Below the pieces are notes generated by a model. It saw only the letters and a program-made list of their open reading frames with translations. It did no database searches and was not told the origin of the DNA. The position numbers and the translations under genes were made by a program. 34,103 nucleotides of DNA, taken from contig CAZIAL010000033.1 in assembly GCA_964536965.1 (NCBI GenBank), forward strand, positions 1-34,103, read 5' to 3'. The DNA comes from JACMQW01 sp964536965 (GTDB lineage: Bacteria > Bdellovibrionota > UBA1018). Within the stretch, counting starts at the first letter, position 1, and every line of letters starts with the position of its first letter. Shown one piece after another: positions 26,217-34,103 of this stretch.

Positions 26217-29185
26217 CGGTTCCTTCCTTTCCAGGCGCGTTCCAGTTCCGAAACGGCGATCGTTCCGTCGGGGAGATGGAGCACCCCCCGCGCGGTCGTG
26301 GTTCCGAGGCGTGCGAAAGGAATGCCCTGCTCGAACCACTCGCGTGCGAGCGAGGCGGCGTCCTCCGGGCGGCAGGAGACGACGAAACTATGGAATCCTT
26401 CGCCGAAATAATCGGAGAGAGTCGCATCCGCGCTCCATTCGGCCGCGAAATCGAAGCCGAGCTGGTAGGCGAAGAGCCCTTCCACGACGGCGACGGCCGC
26501 TCCGCCTTCGGAAACGTCCGCGCAGGAACGGAGCCGCATCGAGCGATCGGAGCCGAGCCAGCGATAGATCCTCTTTGCGAGGGCCCAGTCGGACCGCGGG
26601 AGTTCCCGCGACTCCGGGTGGATCAGGCCGATCCGCTCGAACTGCGAGCCCAAAAGGGTAAACCGGTGGGGTCCCAGCAAAAAAACCGCCTCGCCCGCGG
26701 ACTTGAACTCGCTGGTGCGGGCGCGCTCGAGTTTCGGCAGGCGCCCGAGCGCGGTGACGAGTACCGTTGGATTCACGGAGATGCGAATCGGCAGCCCGTT
26801 CTTCGTTCCGCGGAAATCGTTCTTCATGCTGTCCTTGCCGGAGACAAACGGCAGACCGAGCGCCATCGCGGCGTCGCGTAAGCCGTAAGCCGCGCGCACG
26901 AGATCCGCGGCATAACGGGGATTTTCGACCGGATCGGGCCAGCAGAAATTATCGAGAAGCGCGAGAACGCAGTCGTCGGTACCGTATTCCGCCCCGGATG
27001 CGAGCACGTTGCGAACGGCTTCGTCGAGCGACGCTTCCGCCATCACATACGCGTCATAGCGTGAATATTCGGGAAGGATCCCGACGCCGACGACGGCCGC
27101 CACGTCGGAGTCCGGTCGCAGGAGAACGGCCGCCGCCTGGTTCGGTGAGTGGTGATCGCCGATCTGGGTCTGTGGCTTCACCAAGGACCCGCCCTGGACT
27201 TCGTGATCGTACTGACGGAGCAGATTTTCCTTCGAGGCGATGTTGTCCGAGGCGAGAAGGGCGAAAAGGGCCTCGCTGAGCGAGGGAGCCGCGCCCCCCG
27301 CAAAAGGGGAAAGCGGGGCCGGAGAATAGACCGCTTCCAGCTCGAGGTTCGGGCAACCTTCGTGCAGAAATTCGAGGGAGAGGTCGGCGACCGTTTCGCC
27401 GCGGTGAACGACTTCGAAGCGGCCGTTGGCGGTGAATTCGCCGAGGGCGGTCGACTCCACGCCCATCTCCTTCGAGAGCGCGAGGAACTCGGAAAGGGCG
27501 GAAGCAGGCACCGCGAGCGTCATCCTCTCCTGGGACTCGCTGACGAGAATCTCCTCGGGACGCAAGTCGGTGGCTTTCAGCGGAGCGTCGGTCAGATCGA
27601 GTCGCGCGCCGTTCGAGAGCGTCGCCAGTTCGCCCACGGAAGAGGAAAGGCCGCCGGCGCCGTTATCCGTCAGCGTCCGGTAAAGTCCGCGATCGCGCGC
27701 GACCAGGAGGAAATCGAGGGCGCGTTTCTGCGTGAACGGATCGCCGAGCTGGACGACCGAGCCTAAGCCCGTGTCGCCGCCATCCATCGCCAGCGAGCTG
27801 AACGTCGCGCCATGGATCCCGTCGCGGCCGATGCGACCGCCGACCATCACGATGGCGTCGCCGGGAACGATTTCTTTCGTCGCACAGTCGCGCGCTTCGC
27901 CCGAGAAGACGGGCGCCGCGAGTCTCCGGGGGAGCACTCCGCCCGAGCCACAAAAAACGAGGGGCTTGCCGAGATACGATTCATCATAGACGAGCGCGCC
28001 GGCGATCGTCGGAATTCCGGCGGGGTTGCCGCCGGCTTCGACGCCCGCGCGCACGCCCTCGAGAACTCGGGTCGGCGGAAAGATCCCGTCCGGGCGATCG
28101 GCGTCGAATCGAGCGGGCGCGACGCAGAAGGCGTCGAGATTGAAAATGGGTTTCGCTCCGTAACCGGTTCCGATGATGTCGCGATGAACGCCACCGATCC
28201 CGGTGATCGCGCCCGCGAATGGGTCGATGGCGGAAGGCGAGTTGTGGGTTTCGACTTTAATGCAGACGGCGTCTTCCGGCGTGAAAGCGACGATGCCGGC
28301 GTTGTCGCTGAAGACGGACAGGAGCCAGGACTTCGGGGAAGCGTCGGTCGCCGCTTTGATCGTGCTCTTAAAAAGGCTCCGGGTCGTGGACGGGATCTGC
28401 GCTTCGACGCTCGGTCCGCGACCGGCGACGGACTCTTCGCGGTAATGAATCGTCCCGCGAAAGATCTTATGTTTGCAGTGCTCTGACCAGGTTTGGGCGA
28501 GAACTTCCATTTCGGCGATGCGCGGATCCCGCCCGAGCGCGCGGAAATGGGACTGGACCGCGAGCATTTCGGGGAGGCTTAAGGCCCAGAGATTCTTCTT
28601 CGACGCGTCGACCAGAGCGTTCTCGCCGAGGTCGCGGATCGCGAAAATCGGCGCGGTTATGGGAGCTTTCGCGGGGGCGCCGGCCGGGCGATCGTTCCCT
28701 ACGTTCCGGGCGCGCGTAGCTGCGCTTCCTTCCTCGGCCAAGCGGTGGATCATCGGATTCCAGAGAAACGCCTCGAGGCGCGCCAGAAGGGTAGGATCCG
28801 CGGTGGAGATCCGGAAGAGGTCCAGTCGGTGCGCGACGATCGAAGTTCCGGGAGCGCGAATCGTGACCGCTTCTTCGAGCGTGCGTGCCGCGTTGTCGGT
28901 CATTCCGGGACGAAATCGCCTGACGAAGCGTTTCGACGGCGCGGGGGACTCCCAGAGTTCCGGGCGATTCCGGGTTTCGAGTACCCGGTTCAGCAAGATT
29001 TCCTCGAGCAAGGCGTCGAGGGAATCGAAGTCGGGTCCGGAACCGGATTCGATTTCGTAGGCTTTCGCCGTGGCGATTTCGAAACTCCGGGGATCCAGGC
29101 CGGGATTCTCGCGTAAGAAGTCGGAGGCCATGCGTTTCGCGTGGACATCGAGATCTGCGCGGACGGGAAAAAGTTCAAATCGCAT
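26213..29185 (-). CDS. purL: FGAM synthase, PurS-PurL fusion
   Basis: This 990-residue protein converts FGAR, ATP and ammonia to FGAM. It is longer than small PurL (about 740) and shorter than large PurL (about 1290, which includes the glutaminase). Residues 1-150 or so contain two segments resembling PurS strands (FELFPVRADLDVHAKR and RFVRRFRPGMTDNAAR), so PurS appears fused and duplicated. The catalytic region follows, with WSEHCKHK (His236), CIKVETHNSPSAIDP, GVHRDIIGTGYG and GGRIGRDGIHGATFSS. SGKDSMKND and the second half with SEGGAAVA complete the family. It partners with PurQ, encoded next. The start at 29185 lies inside the end of purN (11-base overlap). Confidence 0.93.
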   Translation of the reverse strand: MRFELFPVRADLDVHAKRMASDFLRENPGLDPRSFEIATAKAYEIESGSGPDFDSLDALLEEILLNRVLETRNRPELWESPAPSKRFVRRFRPGMTDNAARTLEEAVTIRAPGTSIVAHRLDLFRISTADPTLLARLEAFLWNPMIHRLAEEGSAATRARNVGNDRPAGAPAKAPITAPIFAIRDLGENALVDASKKNLWALSLPEMLAVQSHFRALGRDPRIAEMEVLAQTWSEHCKHKIFRGTIHYREESVAGRGPSVEAQIPSTTRSLFKSTIKAATDASPKSWLLSVFSDNAGIVAFTPEDAVCIKVETHNSPSAIDPFAGAITGIGGVHRDIIGTGYGAKPIFNLDAFCVAPARFDADRPDGIFPPTRVLEGVRAGVEAGGNPAGIPTIAGALVYDESYLGKPLVFCGSGGVLPRRLAAPVFSGEARDCATKEIVPGDAIVMVGGRIGRDGIHGATFSSLAMDGGDTGLGSVVQLGDPFTQKRALDFLLVARDRGLYRTLTDNGAGGLSSSVGELATLSNGARLDLTDAPLKATDLRPEEILVSESQERMTLAVPASALSEFLALSKEMGVESTALGEFTANGRFEVVHRGETVADLSLEFLHEGCPNLELEAVYSPAPLSPFAGGAAPSLSEALFALLASDNIASKENLLRQYDHEVQGGSLVKPQTQIGDHHSPNQAAAVLLRPDSDVAAVVGVGILPEYSRYDAYVMAEASLDEAVRNVLASGAEYGTDDCVLALLDNFCWPDPVENPRYAADLVRAAYGLRDAAMALGLPFVSGKDSMKNDFRGTKNGLPIRISVNPTVLVTALGRLPKLERARTSEFKSAGEAVFLLGPHRFTLLGSQFERIGLIHPESRELPRSDWALAKRIYRWLGSDRSMRLRSCADVSEGGAAVAVVEGLFAYQLGFDFAAEWSADATLSDYFGEGFHSFVVSCRPEDAASLAREWFEQGIPFARLGTTTARGVLHLPDGTIAVSELERAWKGRNR

Positions 29186-29816
29186 AGGAACCCGACTTCC
29201 CCGACGAATCGTCGGAAAATTTTTCGAAGTATGGCCGACCGCCGCGCGTATCCAGCCGGTAATCTCCGTTCACGAACCAGTCGATCGTGCGCGCATAGAG
29301 GTCGTGCTCGACGGGCAGACCTCTCGACTCGACTTCCTCGGCCGACCGAAGCCGATCGATCCGAAACGCCTTCTGATCGAGGATCGGACCCGAATCCACG
29401 GCGGGTTCGACCAGGTGGACGGTGACGCCGGTTTCGCGCACGCCGGCGTCGAAGGCCTGTCGATAGGAATCCATGCCGGGAAACGCGGGCAGCAGCGAGG
29501 GATGGATGTTCAGGATGCGGGAGACTCCGCGATCGTCGCGGAGAGCGTCGATGAATTCACGACTCAGGATTTTCATGTATCCCGAGAGAATCACCGCATC
29601 GATCCGGTTCTCGCGAACGTAAGCCAAGATCTCCGTTTCGGTGGGCGATAGGAGGATCGGAAGACGGTGGGTTTCGGCGATCTGGACCGCGCCTGCGTCC
29701 CGGCGGGAAACGCCGAGGGCGGCGATCTCCGCGCGCAGGACGCCGTGGTTCACCGCTTCGAGCAGGGCCCGAAAATTACTGCCGCGTCCGGAAGCGAGAA
29801 CCAGGAGTTTTTTCAT
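29175..29816 (-). CDS. purN: Phosphoribosylglycinamide formyltransferase PurN
   Basis: This 213-residue enzyme transfers a formyl group from 10-formyl-tetrahydrofolate to GAR. The E. coli catalytic residues Asn106, His108 and Asp144 match Asn103 and His105 (LNIHPSLLPAFPG) and Asp141 (EPAVDSGPIL). The start MKKLLVLASGRGSNF is typical. ATG 29816 overlaps the stop of the purC-purD gene (ATGA). The C-terminal 20 or so residues are Ser/Gly-rich and extend 11 bases into purL. Confidence 0.95.
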   Translation of the reverse strand: MKKLLVLASGRGSNFRALLEAVNHGVLRAEIAALGVSRRDAGAVQIAETHRLPILLSPTETEILAYVRENRIDAVILSGYMKILSREFIDALRDDRGVSRILNIHPSLLPAFPGMDSYRQAFDAGVRETGVTVHLVEPAVDSGPILDQKAFRIDRLRSAEEVESRGLPVEHDLYARTIDWFVNGDYRLDTRGGRPYFEKFSDDSSGKSGSYAI

Positions 29817-32185
29817 AAACCGATGTCCTTACGGATTTGCGCGCCGGTGAACAGAAGCGGCTCGAGGTTTCGATAGGCGATTTTCCGTGCGTGATCCGCG
29901 TCGGTCCCCGTGCCGAGCGCTCCCAGGACTCTGCCTCCGCCGACGGTCCATCCGCCGCCGGCGCCCGATTCCGCGCGGAGGCCCGCGAACCGGAATTCGT
30001 CGGAGCGCAACGTCTCGTCCGAAAGTTTTACCGGCGCGCCCAGTTCCGGTCGGTCGGGATACCCGCGAGCCGCGGCGACGACGAAGACCGTCGTCTCGTC
30101 GGCGAACGGGACGTCGCGTGGCATCTGGCGAAGCGTCCCTTCCGCGCAGGCGAAGAACCATTCGAGAAGATCGCCGCGCATCCGCGGCAGGAGGGCCTGC
30201 GTCTCGGGATCGCCGAAACGCGCGTTCAGCTCCAGAAGCGAGATGCGGGAAGGAGCGAGCGAAGAGTCGATCATGAGCCCGGCGTAGAGCAATCCCTGGT
30301 AACGAATGCCGCGTTTCTTCAGTTCGCCGAAGAGGGGAGCGAAGATCTCACGGCGTACGCGTTCCCGAAGCTCGGGAGTCGTGCCGGGCGCCGGCGAAAT
30401 GGCGCCCATGCCGCCGGTATTCGGGCCGGTCTGACCGTCGCCGAGGCGTTTATAGTCGCGCGCGGGATCGAGTAGGGAAAAAGACTCTCCGTCGGAGAAC
30501 GCGAACCATGAGGACTCTGCTCCGGAGAGCCGTTCTTCGACGATGAAGTGTTCGCCGAATCGGCAAAGTTCGGCGACGCCGCGGATCGCTTCCTCGCGGG
30601 TTTCGGCGACGACGACGCCTTTACCGGCGGCAAGCCCGTCGGACTTCACGACCCAGCGGTTGGTCGCGTTCCACTCGAGCTGTTCCAGCTTGGCGATCGT
30701 TTCCTCGGGCGAGCGGAGCGTGAAGGACCGGGCGGTCGGAGTGCCGCTCGCCGCACAGAGATCTTTCATGAAGGCCTTGCTCCATTCCACCCGGGCGGCT
30801 TCGCGCGAAGGCCCGAAAACGGAGAATCCGGCTTGCCGATAACGGTCGGCCGCTCCCGCCGCGAGGTCCGCGTCCTGGCTGAGCACGACGAGATTCACGC
30901 CCAGCGCCTTCAGCTCCGCGAGGGCCTCCGCCGAAGGATTCTGCACGTCGAACGCGGTGCCTTCCCAGCGGGTCACACGTTTTCTTTCGGCCTGGGGAAA
31001 ATTGCGGGCGTCGAGCTGGAGGCGAAGCGCGGTGAGGGCGGCGTCCTGGGCCGGCGTCCAGTAGAGGTTGCGCAGGTTCGGGGAGTCGCAGAGTTTTCGG
31101 GCGATGGCGTGTTCGCGTCCGCCGGATCCGACGAGCAGGACGTTCGCGGGGCGGAAGCGCCGCTCGAGCCCTTCGTAGAGGGCGGTCGCCTTTTCAAGCC
31201 CATCGCGCGGAAGGAGCGGAACTTCCGCTTTCACGGTCTTCTGCCAGCCCGGGGCGAGGGGTTCGTCGCCCGCGCGTTTCTTCACGTCCTGGACTTCCGC
31301 GAACCACTTCGAATCTCGGTAGTATTCGCGCAAAAACTCCTTCGAGAGGCGCGCCGGGGCGGAGCCGTCGAGGGACTTTCGCATCTCGACGAGGCGGAGC
31401 TCGTCGGGTCCGATCGCGTCGGCGAGAACAATACGTCCTTCGCGGTCCATTCCCCATTCGAACTTCCCGTCGATCAGGTCGAGCTCGCGGACCCGGCATT
31501 CATGCCCGAGCCAGAGGGCGAGGAGCGAAGTGCGGAGTTCGAGTTCGAGAAGCAGGGCCGGGCTAATTTTTCCGATGGTGCAGGCTTCTTCGGCGGTCGG
31601 GAGAAATCGATCGATCGGTTCGAGTTTCGTGAAGAATTCGACGAGCGGGGTCTGGAAACGGTGACCGGGTTTCAGCGGAGTTTCCGGATAACGTTCGAAG
31701 TAAGACGAGCGATCGGTCAGAGCGTGCCGGAAGACGACCTCCAGCGGGATCATCGGGAGGTTCTCGACGATCATGCCCTGGTCTTGGCCCTCGAACGAAT
31801 AGACCCCGCGGAAGCACGACCGCATTCCGATCGATTCGAGCTCGCGTCGCAGGTTCGAGAGGACCGCCGTGCCCGCGCGCTCGGTGGCCCAGGTCATGAA
31901 GTTCTGGGCGGTGTCACTTGCGAAGAACTGGCGCCAGGAAGCCGGATGCGAGATCTCGCGGAAGAGGTGACTGCCCAGGCCCAGCAGCGCCTGTCCTTTG
32001 CCTGGAATTTCGTCCGGCATCTTGCCCCAGTCGAAGACGGAGAAGTCATTCGTGAATTCGAAGACGATTCGGGACTGGTCCGGATGGGCGGGATTCAGGA
32101 TCGGACCGCGCAGGTTTTTCACGCTCCCGCGGCGGATCAGGGGAAGGCTCGTCAGGGTGACCGGCATCGATTCGGTAGTGTTCAT
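29813..32185 (-). CDS. PurC-PurD fusion: SAICAR synthetase joined to GAR synthetase
   Basis: This single 790-residue frame holds two enzymes. Residues 1-340 or so are SAICAR synthetase (PurC): RRGSVKNL, FEFTNDFSVFDWGKMPD, IPGKGQALL, KISPALLLELE, DGKFEWG and DAIGPDELRL. From about residue 345 comes GAR synthetase (PurD): VLLVGSGGREHAIARKL, VVKSDGLAAGKGVVVA, ARDYKRLGDGQTGPNTGGMG and LELNARFGDPETQALLP. The ATP-grasp parts of PurD are well kept. In the N-domain two usual motifs are altered: the Pro-Gly-Asn-x-Gly loop reads TPAQDAAL, and the GPExPL motif reads SQDADL. ATG 32185 overlaps the purF stop (ATGA) and the stop overlaps purN. Fusion joins steps 2 and 8 of the pathway, which are not consecutive. 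No frameshift is seen. Confidence 0.92.
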   Translation of the reverse strand: MNTTESMPVTLTSLPLIRRGSVKNLRGPILNPAHPDQSRIVFEFTNDFSVFDWGKMPDEIPGKGQALLGLGSHLFREISHPASWRQFFASDTAQNFMTWATERAGTAVLSNLRRELESIGMRSCFRGVYSFEGQDQGMIVENLPMIPLEVVFRHALTDRSSYFERYPETPLKPGHRFQTPLVEFFTKLEPIDRFLPTAEEACTIGKISPALLLELELRTSLLALWLGHECRVRELDLIDGKFEWGMDREGRIVLADAIGPDELRLVEMRKSLDGSAPARLSKEFLREYYRDSKWFAEVQDVKKRAGDEPLAPGWQKTVKAEVPLLPRDGLEKATALYEGLERRFRPANVLLVGSGGREHAIARKLCDSPNLRNLYWTPAQDAALTALRLQLDARNFPQAERKRVTRWEGTAFDVQNPSAEALAELKALGVNLVVLSQDADLAAGAADRYRQAGFSVFGPSREAARVEWSKAFMKDLCAASGTPTARSFTLRSPEETIAKLEQLEWNATNRWVVKSDGLAAGKGVVVAETREEAIRGVAELCRFGEHFIVEERLSGAESSWFAFSDGESFSLLDPARDYKRLGDGQTGPNTGGMGAISPAPGTTPELRERVRREIFAPLFGELKKRGIRYQGLLYAGLMIDSSLAPSRISLLELNARFGDPETQALLPRMRGDLLEWFFACAEGTLRQMPRDVPFADETTVFVVAAARGYPDRPELGAPVKLSDETLRSDEFRFAGLRAESGAGGGWTVGGGRVLGALGTGTDADHARKIAYRNLEPLLFTGAQIRKDIGL

Positions 32186-33681
32186 CGGGGGATCTCCGTC
32201 GGGTAGTTTTTGTCCAGGCAGGCGAGGCAGGGCTTTATCAGTTCGTGGGCGCGCCCCGCGGTTGTTGTCCGGCCGGGAATCGGCTGGAGCGCGGAAACGA
32301 GGTCATCGATTTTCTGGTAGACGACGCGATCGGCGCCGAGGGCGTCTTCGATCTGCGCGTCGGTGCGACCATGGGCGACGAGTTCCTCCGGATCCGGAAA
32401 ATCGATCCCGTAGTGGCAAGGATAGCGGATCGCGGGAGCCGTCGAAACGAAGTAAACTTCTTTGGCGCCGCAGGCTCGGACGAGGGAAATCAGTTTCTTA
32501 GAGGTCGTGCCGCGTACGATCGAGTCATCGACGAGAAGCACGCGTTTTCCTCGAATCTCGCTCTCCACCGGAGAGAGCTTGAGCTGGACGGCTTTTTCCC
32601 GTTTGTCCTGGGTGTCGAGGATGAAGGTTCGCGAGATGTAGCGGTTCTTGATCAGCACTTCGCGGTATGGAATGCCGAGCTCTTCGGAGAGGGAAATGGC
32701 GGCGATGCGCGCGGTCTCGGGGACGGGAACGATCAGGTCGGGCTGCATACGGCCCGCATCCATCTCCTCGCGAATCGTGCGGGCGAGATTTCGTCCGAGA
32801 TGGATTCGCGCGTTGTAAACCGGTACGCCCTCCCACTCGGTCTGCGGGCTGGCGAAGTAGACCCATTCAAACATGCAAGGACGCGGAGTCGGCGCGACTT
32901 CGGTATCGAGCTTCGGAATCGCGCGGAAGAGTTCGCCTTCGATCGTCGCCGCGACGAGCTCGCCCGGGCGGACGTCCTCGAATTCGGAGTAATCCAGGAA
33001 CTGCGCCACCGTGCTTTCGGAAGCGAAGAGCGTGGAGGTTTTCCCGTCTTTCTCCTTTCGGCGCGCGAGGTGGAGGGGGCGTAGGCCGAGCGGATCACGG
33101 AAGGCGACGAGGCCGTAACCCGCGATCATCACGACGACCGAGTAGGAGCCGACCGCCTGGCGATGGACCGCGGCCACGGCCTCGCAGAGATGGCGGAAGG
33201 TGAGGGGTTCGTCGCGGGTCTGGTCTGCCAGCGACTCGGCGAAGAGATTCAGAATCGCCTCGCTGTCCGAACGGGTCAGCGGATGGCGACGGGCTTTCGA
33301 CTGGAGCTCGCGCGTGATGTCCTGGAAATTCGTGAGGTTGCCGTTATGGACGAGGCCGATCCCGTAGGGAAAATTCATGAAGAACGGCTGGACGTTCGGT
33401 AGCTCGCTCAGCGCGATGGTTTTTCCATCGATGCCCGCGGTCGCCTTCGAAAGCGTACTGTAGCGAACGTGGCCGATCGCCATCGAACCGGAGAGTACTT
33501 CGGGAGAGTCCTTGGGAAAGACGCTTTCGACGAGACCGAGGTTTCGGATGAAGTGGAAGCCGGCTTCATCGTGGGTCAGGATGCCGGCCGCGTCTTGCCC
33601 CCGGTGCTGCAGGAGCTGTAATCCTTGCAATACACGAAGGCTGGCTTGGGGGGTTCCGAGAACACCGATCACTCCGCACAT
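32182..33681 (-). CDS. purF: Amidophosphoribosyltransferase PurF (Fe-S type)
   Basis: This 499-residue enzyme starts the pathway, making phosphoribosylamine from PRPP and glutamine. Cys2 follows Met directly (MCGVIGV) and is the glutaminase nucleophile, so no propeptide is present. QHRGQDAAGI and the PRPP loop LVDDSIVRGTT (Asp385-Asp386) are intact. Cys269 (PCMFEWVYF), Cys422 (YPCHYG), Cys485 and Cys488 (CLACLDKNYPTE) lie where the B. subtilis-type enzyme binds a 4Fe-4S cluster, so this is probably the Fe-S class. It is the first gene of the eight-gene operon and its stop overlaps the purC-purD start. No clear ribosome site is seen at ATG 33681. Confidence 0.97.
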   Translation of the reverse strand: MCGVIGVLGTPQASLRVLQGLQLLQHRGQDAAGILTHDEAGFHFIRNLGLVESVFPKDSPEVLSGSMAIGHVRYSTLSKATAGIDGKTIALSELPNVQPFFMNFPYGIGLVHNGNLTNFQDITRELQSKARRHPLTRSDSEAILNLFAESLADQTRDEPLTFRHLCEAVAAVHRQAVGSYSVVVMIAGYGLVAFRDPLGLRPLHLARRKEKDGKTSTLFASESTVAQFLDYSEFEDVRPGELVAATIEGELFRAIPKLDTEVAPTPRPCMFEWVYFASPQTEWEGVPVYNARIHLGRNLARTIREEMDAGRMQPDLIVPVPETARIAAISLSEELGIPYREVLIKNRYISRTFILDTQDKREKAVQLKLSPVESEIRGKRVLLVDDSIVRGTTSKKLISLVRACGAKEVYFVSTAPAIRYPCHYGIDFPDPEELVAHGRTDAQIEDALGADRVVYQKIDDLVSALQPIPGRTTTAGRAHELIKPCLACLDKNYPTEIPR

Positions 33682-33731
33682 CGATAGATGAAGGCATATG
33701 CGGAAAAGCGAAGAAAGACCTTTAGGGTTCG

Positions 33732-33759
33732 ATTAGGAACAGAAGAGCGAATCGCTCAA
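33732..33759 (-). promoter_or_regulatory. Possible promoter and operator of the purine operon
   Basis: On the minus strand TTGAGC (33754-33759) and CCTAAT (33732-33737) are 16 bases apart, about 50 bases before purF. The -35 overlaps a perfect inverted repeat, GAGCGA-A-TCGCTC (33745-33757), which could be a repressor site. The match is weak. Confidence 0.3.
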
Positions 33760-33859
33760 GCGGCGATTCCACCTTCCTTCGCCTCCGCTGCGGTGACTGC
33801 ACCGCACACAAACGCCCGCGACGGATCGATCGTCGCCCACCCCGCCGGATGCGTCGAAC

Positions 33860-34103
33860 TCAAGCCTTCGGCGCCGAGCCGTCGGTCGGTCCGGAAGTGT
33901 TCGTGCCGGCTTTGCTGCCCAGGAAGGTCGTGACTTTCTTCAGAATTCCACCCACGAAGCTTCCGGCCGGCGCGGCCGCGGAAGCTTCCTCGAGCTTCGT
34001 GCGCACGGTCTCGATTTTCTGGAGGAGAGGAGGGAGCGCCTCGCCCAGCATCGTCGCGAGCTGGTCGGGATGCTCGATCGCGATCCCGGTCTCGGTCTGG
34101 ACG
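33860..34103 (-). CDS. C-terminal part of an unknown protein (runs off the right edge)
   Basis: The frame is open from the right edge to TGA at 33860-33862, giving 81 visible residues. An ATG at 34051 exists, but the frame is open before it, so the true start is probably outside the window. The visible part is a helical segment (LPPLLQKIETVRTKLEEA) followed by an Ala/Gly/Ser/Thr-rich tail ending in APKA. No motif is recognised. It lies upstream of purF in the same direction, with 178 bases between. Confidence 0.55.
   Translation of the reverse strand, partial: VQTETGIAIEHPDQLATMLGEALPPLLQKIETVRTKLEEASAAAPAGSFVGGILKKVTTFLGSKAGTNTSGPTDGSAPKA

Noticed and set aside
30548..32206. A 552-residue open frame on the plus strand
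   Set aside because: It is antisense to the purC-purD fusion, with low-complexity charged composition and no motif. The opposite strand has two clear enzymes.
33809..33827. Hairpin GCGACG...CGTCGC downstream of the right-edge gene
   Set aside because: A 6-bp stem exists, but no T-tract follows on the minus strand, so I do not call a terminator.

Overview
This is a GC-rich bacterial chromosome segment, dense with genes on both strands. It has no visible tRNA, rRNA, insertion sequence, CRISPR array or prophage. A Gram-negative, respiring heterotroph is suggested by an alternative-complex-III type NrfD subunit, citrate synthase, a 2,4-dienoyl-CoA-reductase-like flavoenzyme and several proteins with signal peptides. 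The single-cysteine DksA-like protein, the PurS-PurL fusion and the many uncharacterised envelope proteins recall Bdellovibrionota or other former Deltaproteobacteria. That placement is inference only; no marker gene settles it.

Layout. (1) Positions 1-3541 hold one very large unknown protein, open to the left edge and interrupted by a 10-N assembly gap. It ends at a bidirectional terminator shared with a converging exported protein (3611-4438, minus). (2) A zinc-finger-less DksA/TraR protein (4788-5150), then a structured non-coding stretch with a duplicated hairpin, then an isolated ActC/NrfD-like membrane quinone-binding subunit (5437-6801, minus). (3) A plus-strand group: a small membrane protein, a FadH-like Fe-S flavoenzyme and a tail-anchored protein with an FHA-like part (6996-10973). 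(4) A ferritin-like diiron protein (minus), divergent from a coupled plus-strand set of archease-like protein, cysteine-rich secreted protein and ornithine aminotransferase (11824-13993). (5) A 547-residue protein of unknown function (14090-15733). (6) A minus-strand operon of citrate synthase, M48/Ste24-type membrane protease and DUF2914 membrane protein (15774-19480), preceded by a GNAT acetyltransferase. (7) A plus-strand hotdog thioesterase and two envelope proteins, one resembling a CHAP/NlpC-type cysteine hydrolase (20103-22157). (8) A long minus-strand purine operon in the order purF, purC-purD fusion, purN, purSL, purQ, purH, purM, purE (22178-33681). (9) The 3' part of a further unknown gene at the right edge.

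The purine operon encodes almost all of the route from PRPP to IMP: PurF (step 1), PurD (2), PurN (3), PurSL+PurQ (4), PurM (5), PurE (6), PurC (8) and PurH (9-10). PurB and PurK are not in the window. Most junctions overlap by four bases, so expression is probably translationally coupled. The most unusual points are the PurC-PurD fusion with a divergent PurD N-domain, the ActC-like protein without its complex, the archease-like protein that seems to have lost its metal-binding residues, and the DksA homologue with one of four zinc cysteines. I saw no clear evidence of a wholly new defence or mobile system.
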